This document shows, piece after piece, positions 5,286 to 5,502 of a DNA stretch of 5,502 bases. Below the pieces are notes generated by a model, which was not told the DNA's origin, did no database searches, and was given only the letters and a program-made list of their open reading frames with translations. The DNA is taken from the NCBI GenBank assembly GCA_030610025.1, contig JAUWSP010000219.1:1-5502 (forward strand), written 5' to 3'. Position numbers and translations under genes: made by a program. Positions within the stretch are counted from its first letter, which is position 1. Each line of letters opens with the position of its first letter. The stretch comes from Acidobacteriota bacterium. GTDB lineage: Bacteria; Acidobacteriota; Thermoanaerobaculia; Multivoradales; JAHEKO01.

Positions 5286-5502
5286 GTCGCTTTTCTGTGG
5301 GAAGCACCTATTTAATTGTGGTGAGCTCGTTTCTCGTGCTCGTCGGGCTGGCCTGTGGCAGCAAGGAGAGTGCTCCGGAGCCATCCCCCGCAGAGCGGAT
5401 CATCGCCCTGGCACCCGGCATCACAGAGGCGCTGTTCGACCTGGGGCTCGGTGACCGTGTCGTGGGGGTGGGCGACTACAGCTCCTGGCCTCCCGAGGTC
5501 GA
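5282..5502 (+). CDS. btuF: Cobalamin ABC-transporter binding protein BtuF (lipoprotein), partial at right edge
   Basis: The N-terminal 73 residues of a periplasmic B12-binding protein that delivers cobalamin to BtuCD. The ATG at 5282 overlaps the btuB TGA (ATGA), which suggests translational coupling; the nearest AGGAG (5261-5265) is too far upstream to be ideal. Residues 1-24 are an export signal with core YLIVVSSFLVLVGLA followed by Cys25. This resembles a lipobox, although Gly at -3 is less usual than Leu, so it is probably membrane-anchored. After a Ser/Pro/Glu linker, RIIALAPGITEALFDLGLGDRVVGVGDYSSWPPEV is the typical opening of the BtuF/FepB-type class III binding-protein fold. The gene runs off the window. 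Another metal-chelate binding protein is conceivable, but the riboswitch and btuB make cobalamin the best substrate. Confidence 0.9.
   Translation, partial: MSRFSVGSTYLIVVSSFLVLVGLACGSKESAPEPSPAERIIALAPGITEALFDLGLGDRVVGVGDYSSWPPEV

Noticed and set aside
4419..5384. 321-codon minus-strand open frame antisense to btuB
   Set aside because: Overlaps well-supported btuB and btuF coding sequence and shows no recognisable protein feature.
1..5502. tRNA, rRNA, CRISPR array, transposase or phage genes
   Set aside because: None seen on either strand. The only repeats are those listed, and their spacing and length do not fit a CRISPR array.

Overview
This is a GC-rich window from a Gram-negative (diderm) bacterium. 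The evidence for an outer membrane is direct: a TonB-dependent outer-membrane receptor, an adjacent vitamin B12-binding lipoprotein, and an exported small protein. No gene here fixes the phylum. The short Gly/Pro-tailed secreted protein reminds me of hypothetical proteins from Acidobacteriota-type genomes, but that is an impression from memory and not a search result.

Layout from left to right. Positions 1-244 hold no convincing gene. They hold a striking 25-bp inverted repeat (65-89 with 117-141) and a degenerate 9-bp tandem repeat (178-207). Positions 245-2278, minus strand, encode a large polytopic GT-C glycosyltransferase (family 39/PMT_2-like) that ends in a soluble, probably beta-sandwich, domain. 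A divergent intergenic region of about 160 bp follows. Then comes a plus-strand gene (2438-3004) for a small exported protein of unknown function, closed by a good intrinsic terminator (3029-3064).

The right half is a vitamin B12 uptake operon. It has a long leader with a clear cobalamin riboswitch (about 3102-3332) and an expression platform (about 3333-3475). Next is btuB (3471-5285), the outer-membrane cobalamin receptor. The start of btuF (5282 to the window edge), the ABC-importer binding protein, overlaps the btuB stop by four bases. When cobalamin is plentiful the riboswitch should shut off btuB and, through the overlap, btuF. BtuB would bring B12 across the outer membrane using TonB energy, and BtuF would hand it to an inner-membrane BtuCD transporter, whose genes probably lie beyond the right edge.

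The most interesting reading is in the riboswitch output region. A segment at 3407-3420 is complementary both to the Shine-Dalgarno sequence and to a perfect 10-base stretch covering the two adjacent ATG codons of btuB. This suggests control of translation initiation by hiding the start codons themselves. I see no wholly new system. The B12 locus is a known type, and the less explained items are the left-end inverted repeat, the glycosyltransferase C-terminal fusion and the small secreted protein.
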